In this document: in pieces, positions 18,076 through 31,149 of the stretch | Position numbering within the stretch: position 1 is the first letter of the stretch | Layout: each line of letters opens with the position of its first letter | Assembly: GCA_019232625.1 (NCBI GenBank) | Contig: JAFANP010000017.1 | Location: forward strand, 1 to 61,821 | Length of the DNA: 61,821 nucleotides | Direction: 5' to 3' | DNA from: Alphaproteobacteria bacterium | Lineage (GTDB): Bacteria > Pseudomonadota > Alphaproteobacteria > Sphingomonadales > Sphingomonadaceae | Position numbers and translations under genes: made by a program | Notes under the pieces: model-generated | What the model was told of the DNA's origin: nothing | Database searches by the model: none | Seen by the model: only the letters and a program-made list of their open reading frames with translations

Positions 18076-18327
18076 TCAGACCTGCGCGCGTTTCAGGACC
18101 TCGTTGATCCGCGACTGCCAGCCGGGGCCGGTCGCCCTGAACTTCTCCAGCACGTCCTCATCGAGCCGGATCGAAACCGCGCGCTTGCCGGAACCCGAGG
18201 GGCGGCCAGGGCCGCGGAACGCGGCGGCAACCCTTGGTGGAAGCTCGCTGGCGGGCCGGGCGCGGGCAAAATCCTCGTCCGTCCACTCGGGATTATCCTC
18301 GTCAAAGACGACAGGCTTATCGGACAT
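18076..18327 (-). CDS. brnA: BrnA-family antitoxin
   Basis: An 83-residue protein with the BrnA pattern: an acidic N-terminus (FDEDNPEWTDEDFARARPA) and a C-terminal ribbon-helix-helix (RAVSIRLDEDVLEKFRATG, then GWQSRINEVLKRA). It neutralises BrnT and represses the operon in the known Brucella system. The ATG overlaps the 3' end of brnT by 11 bases, matching the usual toxin-first order. Confidence 0.88.
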   Translation of the reverse strand: MSDKPVVFDEDNPEWTDEDFARARPASELPPRVAAAFRGPGRPSGSGKRAVSIRLDEDVLEKFRATGPGWQSRINEVLKRAQV

Positions 18328-18568
18328 AGCGTCGCATCTCCTTAGCATGGGCTCGCCGAAGGCTGATCGCCCGCATCGCCTGCCCTCGGTCCGTGGCCGC
18401 GAGGCAATGCGGCAGACCGTCGATCAGGCCGTAGAGGCGGTAGCGGGGTTCGCCGAACCGGAGATCCTCCACGAACGACAGCGGCACGAGATCGGCTGCT
18501 CTCGCGAGCGAGATACCGTGCTTTTCGACATTGGCCGCGTCCTTCGCAGGATCGAACTCCACGATCAT
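18317..18568 (-). CDS. brnT: BrnT-family ribonuclease toxin
   Basis: An 83-residue protein, MIVEFDPAKDAANVEKHGIS at the start, with RYRLYGLIDGLPHCLAATDR and AISLRRAHAKEMRRY at the end, the standard BrnT signature with conserved basic residues of the RelE-like fold. It inhibits translation by RNA cleavage in characterised homologues. The ATG at 18568 is preceded by a short AT-rich palindrome rather than a ribosome site, so the transcript may be nearly leaderless. Confidence 0.88.
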   Translation of the reverse strand: MIVEFDPAKDAANVEKHGISLARAADLVPLSFVEDLRFGEPRYRLYGLIDGLPHCLAATDRGQAMRAISLRRAHAKEMRRYVR

Positions 18569-18574
18569 CGATTT

Positions 18575-18586
18575 TTGTATATACAA
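18575..18586 (-). promoter_or_regulatory. Candidate brnTA operator palindrome
   Basis: TTGTATATACAA is a perfect 12-base palindrome, strikingly AT-rich in this genome, ending seven bases before the brnT ATG. It likely combines the -10 region with the BrnA operator, by analogy with autorepressed toxin-antitoxin operons. Confidence 0.5.
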
Positions 18587-18744
18587 TTGCTGCCTTCGTG
18601 CCAAGGGTCCCTACCGCTCCGCCGCCGTTCGAATCGCCGCCGGCCGTGCGGGTCGAACGGCGGCGGGCGAGGCTGCGACACGCGGGCTCATCCCCGATGC
18701 CTTGCCCCTTCCCCTCCCCCGCGCCCGCGCCTATTCGCGCCGGC

Positions 18745-19461
18745 ATGGGCAGGCTCAACATTCTCGTCACCGGCACCAGCCGGGGCATCGGCAAGGCGAT
18801 CGTCGAGGCGCTCGCCGGACACGAGGTGGCGGGGCATTCCTCCTCCGGCGGCGACGGACGCCTCGCCGCCGACCTCTCGCAGCCCGGCGCGGCCGAGGCG
18901 CTGTGGGGCGAGGCGCTGGAGCGGCTCGGCGGGCGGATCGACGTGCTCGTCAACAATGCCGGCGTGTTCGAGGCCAACCCGATCGACGCCCCCGCCGCCG
19001 CGTGGACCGCCGAGTGGGAGCGGACGATGCGCGTCAACCTCACCGCCTCGGCCGAGCTCTGCCGGTTCGCCGTGCTCCACTTCCGCGAGGCGGGGCGGGC
19101 GCCCGGCGGCGGCCGCATCGTCAACATCGCCAGCCGCGCCGCCTATCGGGGCGATTCGCCGCAGCACTGGCATTATGCCGCGTCCAAGGCCGGCATGGTC
19201 GGCATGACCAAGTCGATCGCCCGCGGCTATGCCGCCGATGGGATCCTCGCCTTCGCCGTCTGCCCGGGCTTCACCGCCTCCGAGATGATCGAGGATTACA
19301 TGGCGAGCCGCGGCGGCCGGCAGATCCTCGCCGATATCCCGATCGGCCGCGTCGCCACCGCGCAGGAGGTGGCGGAGACGGTGCGATGGCTGGCGGTCGA
19401 GGCGCCGCCCTCGGCGACCGGCGCGGTGATCGACGTCAACGGCGCGAGCTATGTCCGCTAG
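18745..19461 (+). CDS. Short-chain dehydrogenase/reductase (SDR)
   Basis: A 238-residue classical SDR. NAD(P)-binding TGTSRGIG at residues 9-16, NNAG near 70, and the catalytic Ser/Tyr/Lys set with IASRAAYRG and YAASKAGM are visible, then CPGFTASEM. The substrate is unknown. The start is the ATG before GRLNILVTG; the upstream open frame is non-coding in character. Its last 11 bases overlap prmA, so the two are translationally coupled. Confidence 0.87.
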   Translation: MGRLNILVTGTSRGIGKAIVEALAGHEVAGHSSSGGDGRLAADLSQPGAAEALWGEALERLGGRIDVLVNNAGVFEANPIDAPAAAWTAEWERTMRVNLTASAELCRFAVLHFREAGRAPGGGRIVNIASRAAYRGDSPQHWHYAASKAGMVGMTKSIARGYAADGILAFAVCPGFTASEMIEDYMASRGGRQILADIPIGRVATAQEVAETVRWLAVEAPPSATGAVIDVNGASYVR

Positions 19462-20377
19462 CAGCTGGAAGGTCACCCTTCCCTGCACCCGGGCGGAAGC
19501 GGAGGCGCTCAAGGAGGATGCCAGCCCGCTCGCCCTGCTCGACTTCCCGCCCGTTCTGATGACCAGCGAGGCCGATGCGGCGAGCCCAGAGGCCTGGCGG
19601 CTCGACGCCTATTTCGCCGAGCCACCGACCGACGAGATGCTCGCCATGCTGCGCGCGCTGGCGCCGAGCGCCGGCGACGCGCCCCCGGCCGTGGAGAAGG
19701 TGGAGGATCGCGACTGGGTGACTCTCAGCCAGCAGGGGCTGGAGCCGATCCGCGCCGGCCGCTTCTTCGTCCACACGCCGCAGCACCGGGATGCCGCGCC
19801 CGCTGGCGCCGTCGCCCTGGAGATCGACGCCGGCCGCGCCTTCGGCACGGGCCAGCACGAGACGACCAGCGGCTGCCTCGTCGCGCTGAGCCGGCTGAAG
19901 GGCCAGGGCCTCGCCGTCGCCAACCTGCTCGACCTCGGCACCGGCACCGGCCTGCTCGCCTTCGCCGCGCTCAAATTGTGGCCGGCGGCGCAGGCGATCG
20001 CCTCCGACATCGATCCCGTCGCCATCGAGGTGGCGCAGGAAAATGCCGCGGTGAACGGCGTCCGGCTCGGCCGCGCCCGCGGGCAGGCGGAACTCGCGGT
20101 CGCGGCCGGCATGGACCATCCCCGGCTGAAGGCGCGGGCGCCTTACGACCTCGTCATCGCCAACATCCTCGCCGGCCCCCTGGTCGCGCTGGCGCCGTCC
20201 GTCGCCGCGGCGATCGCGCCGGGCGGGCGGCTGCTCCTCGCCGGCCTGCTCGATCATCAGGCCGACACCGTCGCCGCCGCCTATCGCCGGCACGGCATGA
20301 TGCTCGCCGGCCGAATCGACCACGGCGAGTGGCCGACCCTGATCATGCGCAAGCGCAAGGCGCTCGGCTGGCGCTGA
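19451..20377 (+). CDS. prmA: Ribosomal protein L11 methyltransferase PrmA
   Basis: A 308-residue protein with an N-terminal substrate-recognition domain and a class I SAM domain: AFGTGQHETTSGCL, then LLDLGTGTGLLAF (SAM loop) and DLVIANILAGPL (NxxxP-like motif IV with Asn). It trimethylates amino groups of ribosomal protein L11. Overlap with the SDR gene suggests joint expression. Confidence 0.92.
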   Translation: MSASSWKVTLPCTRAEAEALKEDASPLALLDFPPVLMTSEADAASPEAWRLDAYFAEPPTDEMLAMLRALAPSAGDAPPAVEKVEDRDWVTLSQQGLEPIRAGRFFVHTPQHRDAAPAGAVALEIDAGRAFGTGQHETTSGCLVALSRLKGQGLAVANLLDLGTGTGLLAFAALKLWPAAQAIASDIDPVAIEVAQENAAVNGVRLGRARGQAELAVAAGMDHPRLKARAPYDLVIANILAGPLVALAPSVAAAIAPGGRLLLAGLLDHQADTVAAAYRRHGMMLAGRIDHGEWPTLIMRKRKALGWR

Positions 20378-20440
20378 GCGCCGCGTCGCGGAGCTCGCGG
20401 CAAAGGCCGGTCCCGCTCCTCCATCGACGCAGCTGGAATC

Positions 20441-20525
20441 GTCACCCCGGACTTGATCAGGAGTCCACCTTCCTTTGCAGCACCCGAAAGACGAAGGGGG
20501 ATGCCGGATCAAGTCCGGCATGACG
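20441..20525. repeat. Dispersed inverted repeat, CCGGACTTGATC family
   Basis: Left arm GTCACCCCGGACTTGATC at 20441-20458 and right arm GGATCAAGTCCGGCATGAC at 20507-20525 enclose about 50 bases. It sits at the 3' side of both prmA and ligA. A half copy of the same motif lies at about 57130-57155. Confidence 0.7.
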
Positions 20526-20557
20526 AACCGAGGGTCTCGGCTTCGACAGCCCAGGCT

Positions 20558-24456
<3,899 letters not shown>

Positions 24457-24535
24457 GAGCGGCCGGCCTCCGTGCCGCCGGCATCCCGCAGGCCTGGAGG
24501 CGCGGCGGGGACCCCAGCTTTCGCCGGGGCGGCGG

Positions 24536-25363
24536 TCACGCGGCGGGCGCCGCCGCAGCCGGCGCCGCCGCGGGCGCCGCGGCCGGATGCTTCTGCACCA
24601 GGCTGTAGGCCCGCTCATACCATTTGGTGTTCGGATAATTGGCGCCGAGCACCGCCGCGGCCTTGCGCGCTTCCTCGGGGACGCCGAGCGCGAGATAGGA
24701 TTCGGTGAGCCGCATCAGCGCCTCGGGGGTGTGGCTGGTCGTCTGATAGTCGTCGATCACGCTTCGGAAGCGCATCACCGCCGCAAGCCACTGTCCGCGC
24801 CGCTGGTAGAAGCGGCCGACGTCCATCTCCTTGCCGGCGAGATGGTCGCGCACCAGGTCCACCTTGAGGCGGGCATCGGCGGCGTAGCGCGTGTTGGGAT
24901 AGCGGCGGATCAGCTCGCCGAGCGAATCCAGCGCCTGCTTGGTGGTCGTCTGGTCGCGGGTCACGTCCTCGATCTGCTCGTAATAGCTGAGCGCGATCAG
25001 ATAATAAGCGTAGGGCGCGTCCTTGTTGCCCGGGTGGATCGAGAGGAACCGCCGGGCGCTGTCGATCGACTTGGTATAGTCGCGCGCCGCATAATAGCTG
25101 AAGGCGCTCATCAGCTGGGCGCGGCGGGCCCAGACCGAATAGGGATGCTGGCGCTCCACCTCGTCGAACACGGCCGCGGCGGCGGCATAGTCGCGCTTGT
25201 CGAGGCGGTCCTTGGCGAGGAGGTAGAGGGTGTTCACGTCGCGCGCGACATATTGGGTGTCGGCGCGGGTCCGCTTGGCGTTGTTGTTGGCGCAGGCGGC
25301 GAGTGGAACAACCATCGCGACGGCAAGCGCGGCGGCAAACGGGCGGGCTTTTCTGGAGAGCAT
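24536..25363 (-). CDS. bamD: Outer membrane assembly lipoprotein BamD
   Basis: A 275-residue lipoprotein: signal peptide with lipobox LAAC (C24), then TPR-like helical repeats (DKRDYAAAAAVFDEVERQHP and ARDYTKSIDSARRFLSIHP) and an Ala/Pro-rich C-terminus. It belongs to the BAM complex that inserts beta-barrel proteins. An ATG at 25399 would add 12 residues; 25363 gives a better signal peptide. The Ala/Pro tail is longer than in E. coli. Confidence 0.93.
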   Translation of the reverse strand: MLSRKARPFAAALAVAMVVPLAACANNNAKRTRADTQYVARDVNTLYLLAKDRLDKRDYAAAAAVFDEVERQHPYSVWARRAQLMSAFSYYAARDYTKSIDSARRFLSIHPGNKDAPYAYYLIALSYYEQIEDVTRDQTTTKQALDSLGELIRRYPNTRYAADARLKVDLVRDHLAGKEMDVGRFYQRRGQWLAAVMRFRSVIDDYQTTSHTPEALMRLTESYLALGVPEEARKAAAVLGANYPNTKWYERAYSLVQKHPAAAPAAAPAAAAPAA

Positions 25364-25467
25364 GGGGGGCTTCTTAGCGGAGGGTAAGGGGAAGGCCAAG
25401 CGGATAGGCAGATCAGCGGAAACGCGATGAACGGGGGTTTAATGCTTCCCCTGTAGAGGCCGGAGCC

Positions 25468-26580
25468 ATGATCAGGGTGACGACCCTTTCCACCTTGTTT
25501 CCGGATGCCGCGCGGCCCGGCTTCGGCCGCTTCGTCGAGCGGCAGACGCAGGGCCTCGCCGCGCGCGAGGGCGTGAGCGTCGAGGTGGTGGCGGGCCTCG
25601 GCCTGCCGCCCTGGCCGCTGCCCCTCCACCCGCGCTGGCGGGCGCTGCGCGCGCTGCCGGGCGCGGAGCGGCGGGGGGGCCTGCGCGTCGTTCGGCCGCG
25701 CTTCCTCAGCCTGCCCGGCTCCGGCAACGCGGCGCGGCTGGCCCGTGCCGCCCTGCCCGCGCTGCGGGCCTTCCGGCCCGACGTGATCGACGCCGAATTC
25801 TTCTGGCCGGACGGGGTCGCGGCCGCCCAACTCGCCCGCGCCCTCGGCATCCCCTTCTCGATCAAGGCGCGGGGGAGCGACATCGCCCACTGGGCCGGGG
25901 TGCCGGCGATCCGGCGGCAGATGCTCGAGGCGGCGGAGGCGGCCGGCGGGCTGCTGGCGGTCAGCGAGGCGCTGCGCCGGGAGATGATCGCCCTCGGCAT
26001 GCCGCCCGACCGTATCCGCGTCCACCATGCCGGGATCGACCTCGACCGCTTCCGCCTTCCCGGCGCGCCAGCCGGGCGGGTCGTCGCGAGCGTCGGCAAC
26101 CTCGTGCCGGTCAAGGGCCACAAGCTCCTTCTCGAGGCCTTCCGCGGCGTGCCCGACGCCGTCCTGCTCATCGCCGGGGAGGGGCCCGAGCGGGCCGCGC
26201 TCGAGGCCGCCGCCGGCGATCGGGTCCGTTTCCTGGGCGCCGTCGGCCACGACGCTCTTCCCCGCCTGCTCGGCGAGGCGCGGGTCATGGCGCTCGCCTC
26301 CGAGCGGGAGGGGCTCGCCAATGCCTGGCTGGAGGCGCTCGCCTGCGGCACGCCCATCGTGGTGCCGGACGTCGGCGGCGCCCGCGAGGTGGTCGACCGG
26401 CCGGCGGCGGGCCGCATCGTTCCCCGCGACGCGCAGGCGATCGCCGCCGCCATCACCGAGCTGCTCGACCGACCGCCGGAGCGCGCCGCGGTGCGGGCGG
26501 CGGCGGAGCGGTTCAGCTGGGCGCGCAACGCCGCCGAGCTGGAGGCGCACCTGAGGAGCGTCTCAGCCCAGCGGCATTAG
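25468..26580 (+). CDS. Glycosyltransferase family 4 (GT-B)
   Basis: A 370-residue protein with the two Rossmann domains of GT-B. The N-terminal acceptor domain has FGRFVERQTQGLA; the C-terminal donor domain has SVGNLVPVKGHKLLLEAF, LLIAGEGPERAAL and ASEREGLANAWLEALACG with the E-x7-E pattern. It probably transfers a sugar in polysaccharide or envelope synthesis; donor and acceptor are unknown. Its 3' end overlaps the Mth938-like gene by 18 bases, tail to tail. Confidence 0.87.
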   Translation: MIRVTTLSTLFPDAARPGFGRFVERQTQGLAAREGVSVEVVAGLGLPPWPLPLHPRWRALRALPGAERRGGLRVVRPRFLSLPGSGNAARLARAALPALRAFRPDVIDAEFFWPDGVAAAQLARALGIPFSIKARGSDIAHWAGVPAIRRQMLEAAEAAGGLLAVSEALRREMIALGMPPDRIRVHHAGIDLDRFRLPGAPAGRVVASVGNLVPVKGHKLLLEAFRGVPDAVLLIAGEGPERAALEAAAGDRVRFLGAVGHDALPRLLGEARVMALASEREGLANAWLEALACGTPIVVPDVGGAREVVDRPAAGRIVPRDAQAIAAAITELLDRPPERAAVRAAAERFSWARNAAELEAHLRSVSAQRH

Positions 26581-26940
26581 GGCCGCGGCGATCCACCGTT
26601 CCTCGCCGCGCAGCAGGCCCCAGGTGCGGGCGGCGGCGCGGCTGTCCATCGCCTCGACGCCGATCCCGCGCGCCTCGAGCTCGCGCACCAGCGGCCGCGG
26701 CGGCTGGACCAGGCGGGGGCCGGTGCCGAGGACGAGGAATTCGGGCGGCGGCGAGAGCGCCAGCGCCGGCGCGAGGTCGGCGGCCGCGAGCGGCCTTCCC
26801 TCCTCCCAGCGCCATTCGAGCGCCGCTTCCGGAGTCAGAAGGACCGCGCGATAGACCCGGCCCGCGACCGAGAAGCCGCCGTCCGCGAAGCCGTCGACGA
26901 CCGGCCCGGGAGGCGTCTCCTGCCGGTCCATCCGCGCCAC
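26563..26940 (-). CDS. Mth938-like domain protein
   Basis: A 125-residue protein with the conserved FLVLGTGPRLVQPPRPL segment of the Mth938/NDUFAF3 family. Homologues often follow secDF in alphaproteobacteria; in eukaryotes the relative is a complex I assembly factor. The start is GTG at 26940, one base after the secF stop; ATG at 26931 is also possible. The enzymatic role is unknown. Confidence 0.8.
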   Translation of the reverse strand: MARMDRQETPPGPVVDGFADGGFSVAGRVYRAVLLTPEAALEWRWEEGRPLAAADLAPALALSPPPEFLVLGTGPRLVQPPRPLVRELEARGIGVEAMDSRAAARTWGLLRGEERWIAAALMPLG

Positions 26941-26941
26941 G

Positions 26942-27910
26942 TCACCGCCCTTCGTTGCGGCTCGGCACCCTCTCCGCGCCGGCGGGGCCGGAGCCGGTCT
27001 TCGGCAGGAAGCTGTCGGAGCTGACCCGCAGCCAGACGAGGATCGGCGCCGAAATGTAGATGGAGGAATAGGTGCCGACGAAGATGCCGAGCAGGATGGC
27101 GACGGTGAGGCCGAAGATCACCTCCGGGCCGAGCAGCAGCAGGGCGAGCAGCGCCAGCATGATCGACAGCGACGTCACCATCGTCCGCGACAGCGTCTCG
27201 TTGAGCGAGAGGTTGAGGAGCGGGACGATCTCCATCTTGCGGTATTTTCGCAAATTCTCGCGTATTCGGTCGTAGACGACGACGGAATCGTTGAGGCTGT
27301 AGCCGACGATGGTGAGGATTGCCGCCACCACGTTGAGGTCGAACTCGAGCTGGGTGAGCGAGAAGAAGCCCATCGTCACCGCGACGTCGTGGGCGAGCGT
27401 GGTCAAGGCGCCGACGCCGAACTGCCACTCGAACCGGAACCAGATGTAGACGGCGATGCCGAGCATCGCGAGGGCGATCGAGATGGCCCCTGAGCGATAG
27501 AGCTCGTCCGAGACCTTGCCCGACACGCTGTCGACGGCGAACTTCGCGTCCGGATGCTTGGCCTGGATGGCGGTGCGGACTCGCGAGGCGGCCTTGTTCG
27601 CCGCATCCTCGCCGCCGGGCGGGAGGCCCATGCGGATCGAGAGGGTCTTGGCGTTGCCGAACTCCTGGATCGAGGCGTCGCCCATGTTGAGCGACTCGAC
27701 GGTGCTGCGGATCTCCTCGATCGGCGCCGGCCGGTCGAAGGTGACTCGGATCATCTGCCCGCCGACGAAGTCGACGCCGAGGTTGAGCCCGCGCACCGCC
27801 ACCAGCGCGATCGAGCCGACCGTGACGATGATCGACAGCATCAGCGCGACGTTGCGCCAGCGCATGAAATCGATGTTGGTGTTGTCGGGAATGAGCTTGA
27901 GCAGGCGCAT
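26942..27910 (-). CDS. secF: Protein translocase subunit SecF
   Basis: A 322-residue membrane protein, six transmembrane helices. It has GLNLGVDFVGGQMIRV near the N-terminus and SLNDSVVVYDRIRENLRKYR with LNLSLNETLSRT, hallmark SecF motifs. With SecD and YajC it uses the proton gradient to aid late steps of Sec export. It starts nine bases after secD. Confidence 0.97.
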   Translation of the reverse strand: MRLLKLIPDNTNIDFMRWRNVALMLSIIVTVGSIALVAVRGLNLGVDFVGGQMIRVTFDRPAPIEEIRSTVESLNMGDASIQEFGNAKTLSIRMGLPPGGEDAANKAASRVRTAIQAKHPDAKFAVDSVSGKVSDELYRSGAISIALAMLGIAVYIWFRFEWQFGVGALTTLAHDVAVTMGFFSLTQLEFDLNVVAAILTIVGYSLNDSVVVYDRIRENLRKYRKMEIVPLLNLSLNETLSRTMVTSLSIMLALLALLLLGPEVIFGLTVAILLGIFVGTYSSIYISAPILVWLRVSSDSFLPKTGSGPAGAERVPSRNEGR

Positions 27911-27919
27911 CTGCGTTCC

Positions 27920-29506
27920 TCAGATATGCAGTTCTTTGGGCCGCGCCTTGCGCGCCCACAGGGCGACGAGCATTCGGGTGAAGTTCACCGCCGTGTAGAC
28001 CGAGGTGACGATGCCGATCATCAGCACCACCGCGAAGCCGCGGATCGGGCCCGATCCGAAATAATACATGATGACGGCGGCGATGACGTTGGTGATGTTG
28101 GCGTCGAAGATCGCCGTGCTCGCCTCGCGATAGCCGGCCTCGATCGCCTCCAGCACCCGCCGCCCGCGCCTCTGCTCCTCGCGGATACGCTCGTTGATCA
28201 GCACGTTCGCGTCCACCGCCGCGCCGATCGTCAGCACGAAGCCGGCGATGCCGGGAAGGGTCAGCGACGCGCCGAAGATGGCGAGGATGCCGAGGATCGA
28301 GAAGGCGTTGAGCAGCAGGGCGAGCGTCGCGTAGACGCCGAAGCGGCCGTAGGTGAACAACATGAACAGGATGACGGCCAGGGTGGCGACGACGCTCGCC
28401 ACCGTGCCCTTGTAGATCGAATCGCGGCCCAGCTCGGGGCCGACCGTGCGCTCCTCGATCACCTTCAGCTTCACCGGCAGCTTGCCCGAGCGGAGCTGGA
28501 CGGCGAGGTCGTTCGCCGACTGGACGGTGAACTGGCCCATGATGATCGCGCCGCCGCCCAGGATCGGCTCGTTGATGTTGGGCGCCGAGAGCACGACGTC
28601 GTCGAGGATGATCGCGAACGGCTTGCCGACATTGTCCTGAGTCACCTTGGCGAACGCCTTGCCGCCCTTGCCGTCGAAGGTGATCGAGACGGCCGGGCGG
28701 CCGTCCTGGTCGTAGGCCTGCTTGGCGTCGGTCAGCTGGTCGCCGGTGACGATCGCCTTGCGCTTCACGGCCATCCGCCCGCCGCCCTGCAGCGGCAGCA
28801 CCTGGCTTCCGGCCGGCGAACGCCCGCTGGCGAGCTGGTCGGGCGTGGCGTTGAGGTCGACCAGCTTGAAGTCGAGCCGCGCGGTCTTGCCGAGCAGCGC
28901 CTTCAGCCCTTCCGGATCCTGGACCCCGGGAACCTGGACGAGGATGCGCCGTCCGCCCTGGCGGATGACGGTGACCTCCTTGGTGCCGTCGGGATCGACG
29001 CGGTTGTAGACCACCTCTCGGGCGGTCGCCATGGCGCTCTCGAGCGCGCTGTCGAGGCCCGCCTGGGTGGGCGTCATGACGATGCGGTTGCCGTCGACGA
29101 CGCTGACGTCCCAGTCGCGCGGGCCGAGGCCGACCGGCTGGGTCTGGGTCCGCACGAACTCGACCGCCGCGTCGAGCTGCGAGGGGTCGCGCACCATGAA
29201 GGAGATGCGGCCTCCGGCGCTGGAGATGTCGCCGATCTCGATCGGCGTGGCGCGGCGGCTGAGGCCGAGGCGGACATTCTCCTCCATCGTCTCCAGCCGC
29301 TGGCGGGCGACGTCGCCGACGTCCGCCTCGAGCAGCAGGTGGCTGCCGCCGGCCAGGTCGAGGCCGAGATTGATGCGCGCGCTCGGGATGATCGCCGGCC
29401 AGTGCGCGACGGCGCTCGGCGGGAACAGGCTCGGCACCGCGAACAGCACCGCGATGAGCGAAATGAGGCTGATGCCCCACACCTTCCAGCGGGGAAAATC
29501 GAGCAT
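27920..29506 (-). CDS. secD: Protein translocase subunit SecD
   Basis: A 528-residue protein with SecD motifs: GLDLAGGSHLLLEAD at the N-terminus, periplasmic P1 domains in the middle, and six C-terminal helices with TLPGIAGFVLTIGAAVDANV and LINERIREEQRRGR. It forms the SecDF complex. Gap of three bases from yajC. Confidence 0.98.
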   Translation of the reverse strand: MLDFPRWKVWGISLISLIAVLFAVPSLFPPSAVAHWPAIIPSARINLGLDLAGGSHLLLEADVGDVARQRLETMEENVRLGLSRRATPIEIGDISSAGGRISFMVRDPSQLDAAVEFVRTQTQPVGLGPRDWDVSVVDGNRIVMTPTQAGLDSALESAMATAREVVYNRVDPDGTKEVTVIRQGGRRILVQVPGVQDPEGLKALLGKTARLDFKLVDLNATPDQLASGRSPAGSQVLPLQGGGRMAVKRKAIVTGDQLTDAKQAYDQDGRPAVSITFDGKGGKAFAKVTQDNVGKPFAIILDDVVLSAPNINEPILGGGAIIMGQFTVQSANDLAVQLRSGKLPVKLKVIEERTVGPELGRDSIYKGTVASVVATLAVILFMLFTYGRFGVYATLALLLNAFSILGILAIFGASLTLPGIAGFVLTIGAAVDANVLINERIREEQRRGRRVLEAIEAGYREASTAIFDANITNVIAAVIMYYFGSGPIRGFAVVLMIGIVTSVYTAVNFTRMLVALWARKARPKELHI

Positions 29507-29509
29507 CGG

Positions 29510-29842
29510 TCAGTCGTTCGCCGGCTTGACGCCGTGCGGGCGCACGTCGCTCAGCATGGCCTTGAGGACCCGGATCCGCACGCCGGAGGCGACTTCGAGC
29601 TCCACCTCGCCCTCCTCGACCTTGACGACCTTGCCGATCACTCCGCCGCCGGTGATGGCGACGTCGTTGCGCTTGACGGCATCGATCATCGCCCGGTGCT
29701 GCTTCGCCCGGTTCTGCTGGGGGCGGATCAGCACGAAATAGAAGATCACGAAGATGAGAAGCAGCGGCACGACGTTGGCCATGAAGGCCGCCGTCCCTGA
29801 CGAGGCGGCGCCGGCCGAAGCATAGGCGGGTGAGGAGAACAT
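29510..29842 (-). CDS. yajC: Preprotein translocase subunit YajC
   Basis: A 110-residue protein: one membrane helix (LLLIFVIFYFVLIRPQQNR) followed by the small cytosolic YajC domain (GGVIGKVVKVEEGEVELEVA). It is the first gene of the yajC-secD-secF-Mth938-like operon. N-terminal Ala/Ser-rich extension before the helix. Confidence 0.96.
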   Translation of the reverse strand: MFSSPAYASAGAASSGTAAFMANVVPLLLIFVIFYFVLIRPQQNRAKQHRAMIDAVKRNDVAITGGGVIGKVVKVEEGEVELEVASGVRIRVLKAMLSDVRPHGVKPAND

Positions 29843-30060
29843 GGGCTTTAGCTAGTACCTGTGGTGGCCGGCGAGAAGGGCGCGGGCCGGAGGGAGGGGC
29901 GGTTATCACGCCCGCGCCGCGTTGCGCAAGGCGCGCGCTCGACCGGGGGCGAGGCGAAATTTCTTCCGCCCGGCGCCGGCAGGCGCTTTCCAGAGGCCGC
30001 AGCCTTTAGTAAACTGTCGGACGAAGGGGTATTGGACGGCACGCACAACAGGGGGTGAAG

Positions 30061-30420
30061 ATGAAAAAGACGGCAGCGTTGCTATTTGCCGCGGCGATCG
30101 GCCTATCGATGTCGGTTCCGGCCTCCGCCGCCTCGGACGGCAAGAACCGCAAGGTCACCGTCCTCAACCTCAGCACGTCGACGCTTCGCGAGCTCTATGC
30201 GTCCCCGATAACGTCGACCAACTGGGAAGAGGACCTGCTCGGCCAGCGCACGCTTACGTCGGGGCAGAGCATCTCGGCGAACATCGATAACGGCACCACC
30301 GAATGCTATTACGACCTCAAGGCGGTGCTCGCCAACGGCAAGACGTGGGAGCACCGCAAGGTGAACGTCTGCGCCGCCAGCAAGTGGGTCATCGCCGACG
30401 CGGGCGAATCCATCCAGTAA
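30061..30420 (+). CDS. Small secreted protein, function unknown
   Basis: A 119-residue protein with a signal peptide (cleavage probably after ASA at about residue 22) and a short beta-rich domain (VTVLNLSTSTLRELYASPIT) with two Cys (ECYYDLK and VNVCAAS) that may form a disulfide. The ATG at 30061 has GGGGGTGA five bases upstream; the GTG at 30055 lies inside that site and was rejected. Family not named. Confidence 0.7.
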   Translation: MKKTAALLFAAAIGLSMSVPASAASDGKNRKVTVLNLSTSTLRELYASPITSTNWEEDLLGQRTLTSGQSISANIDNGTTECYYDLKAVLANGKTWEHRKVNVCAASKWVIADAGESIQ

Positions 30421-30437
30421 CGGCGGGCGGCGCGCGG

Positions 30438-30917
30438 TCAGCGCGCGGCCGCTCCAAGGATGATCAGCGTCGACGTGCCGTGGGCGAGGAGCTTGCCTTC
30501 GCGCGACAGCAGGCGCGCCTCCGCCGTGGCGATCTGTCGGCCGCGGCTCAGCACCCGCCCCTCGCAGCGCACGGTGCCGCCGTCGGCGGCGATCGGGCGG
30601 GTGAAGTTCACCTTGGTCTCGACGGTGGTGTAGCCGATCCCGGCGCCGAGCTCGCTGTGGACGGCGCAGCCGGCGGCGCTGTCGATCAGGGTCAGGGCGA
30701 CGCCGCCATGGACGCTGCCCAGCGGATTGAGCAGGTGCGGCCCCGGCTCGCCCTCGAACACCGCCCGGCCGGGCTCCACCTCGACGAGGCGGAAGCCCAT
30801 CGTCCGGCCGATCGGCGGCGCCGGCCAGCGACCGGCGATGATCGCGCGCAGCAGCTCGATCCCGGTGAGCGAGGCCAAATCGCCCGCTGCCGCGCTCCCG
30901 CCGCCTTCCGCCACCAT
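30438..30917 (-). CDS. PaaI-family hotdog thioesterase
   Basis: A 159-residue hotdog-fold protein with NPLGSVHGGVALTLIDSAAG, where the Asp is a likely catalytic residue, and TVETKVNFTRPI. Such enzymes hydrolyse aromatic or acyl-CoA thioesters. The substrate is not defined. It converges with the secreted-protein gene. Confidence 0.87.
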   Translation of the reverse strand: MVAEGGGSAAAGDLASLTGIELLRAIIAGRWPAPPIGRTMGFRLVEVEPGRAVFEGEPGPHLLNPLGSVHGGVALTLIDSAAGCAVHSELGAGIGYTTVETKVNFTRPIAADGGTVRCEGRVLSRGRQIATAEARLLSREGKLLAHGTSTLIILGAAAR

Positions 30918-31046
30918 TAGAGCCTCCCAAACTAAGTTGCGGTTTGAAACTAGACGGTCCGCTCCCCGCCGGTCAAGCCGCTTGCCTTCCGCGCCCGCGC
31001 CGCCTAAATCGCCCGCCTCGCTTCCGGCCCTGCCGGAGGCGCCGGT

Positions 31047-31123
31047 CGGGGCGTAGCGCAGCCTGGTAGCGCATCACACTGGGGGTGTGGGGGTCGCTGG
31101 TTCGAATCCAGTCGCCCCGACCA
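31047..31123 (+). tRNA. tRNA-Pro(GGG), CCA encoded
   Basis: A 77-base cloverleaf: acceptor CGGGGCG (31047-31053) pairs with CGCCCCG before the discriminator A; D arm GCGC/GCGC, anticodon loop CTGGGGG with GGG at positions 34-36 (reads CCC/CCU), T arm with TTCGAAT. The CCA tail is in the DNA. Confidence 0.95.
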
Positions 31124-31149
31124 TCGATATGCGAGCGCCTCGCCGCCGC

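Noticed and set aside
30055-30060. GTG start for the 30061 secreted protein
   Set aside because: It lies within the likely ribosome site of the following ATG.
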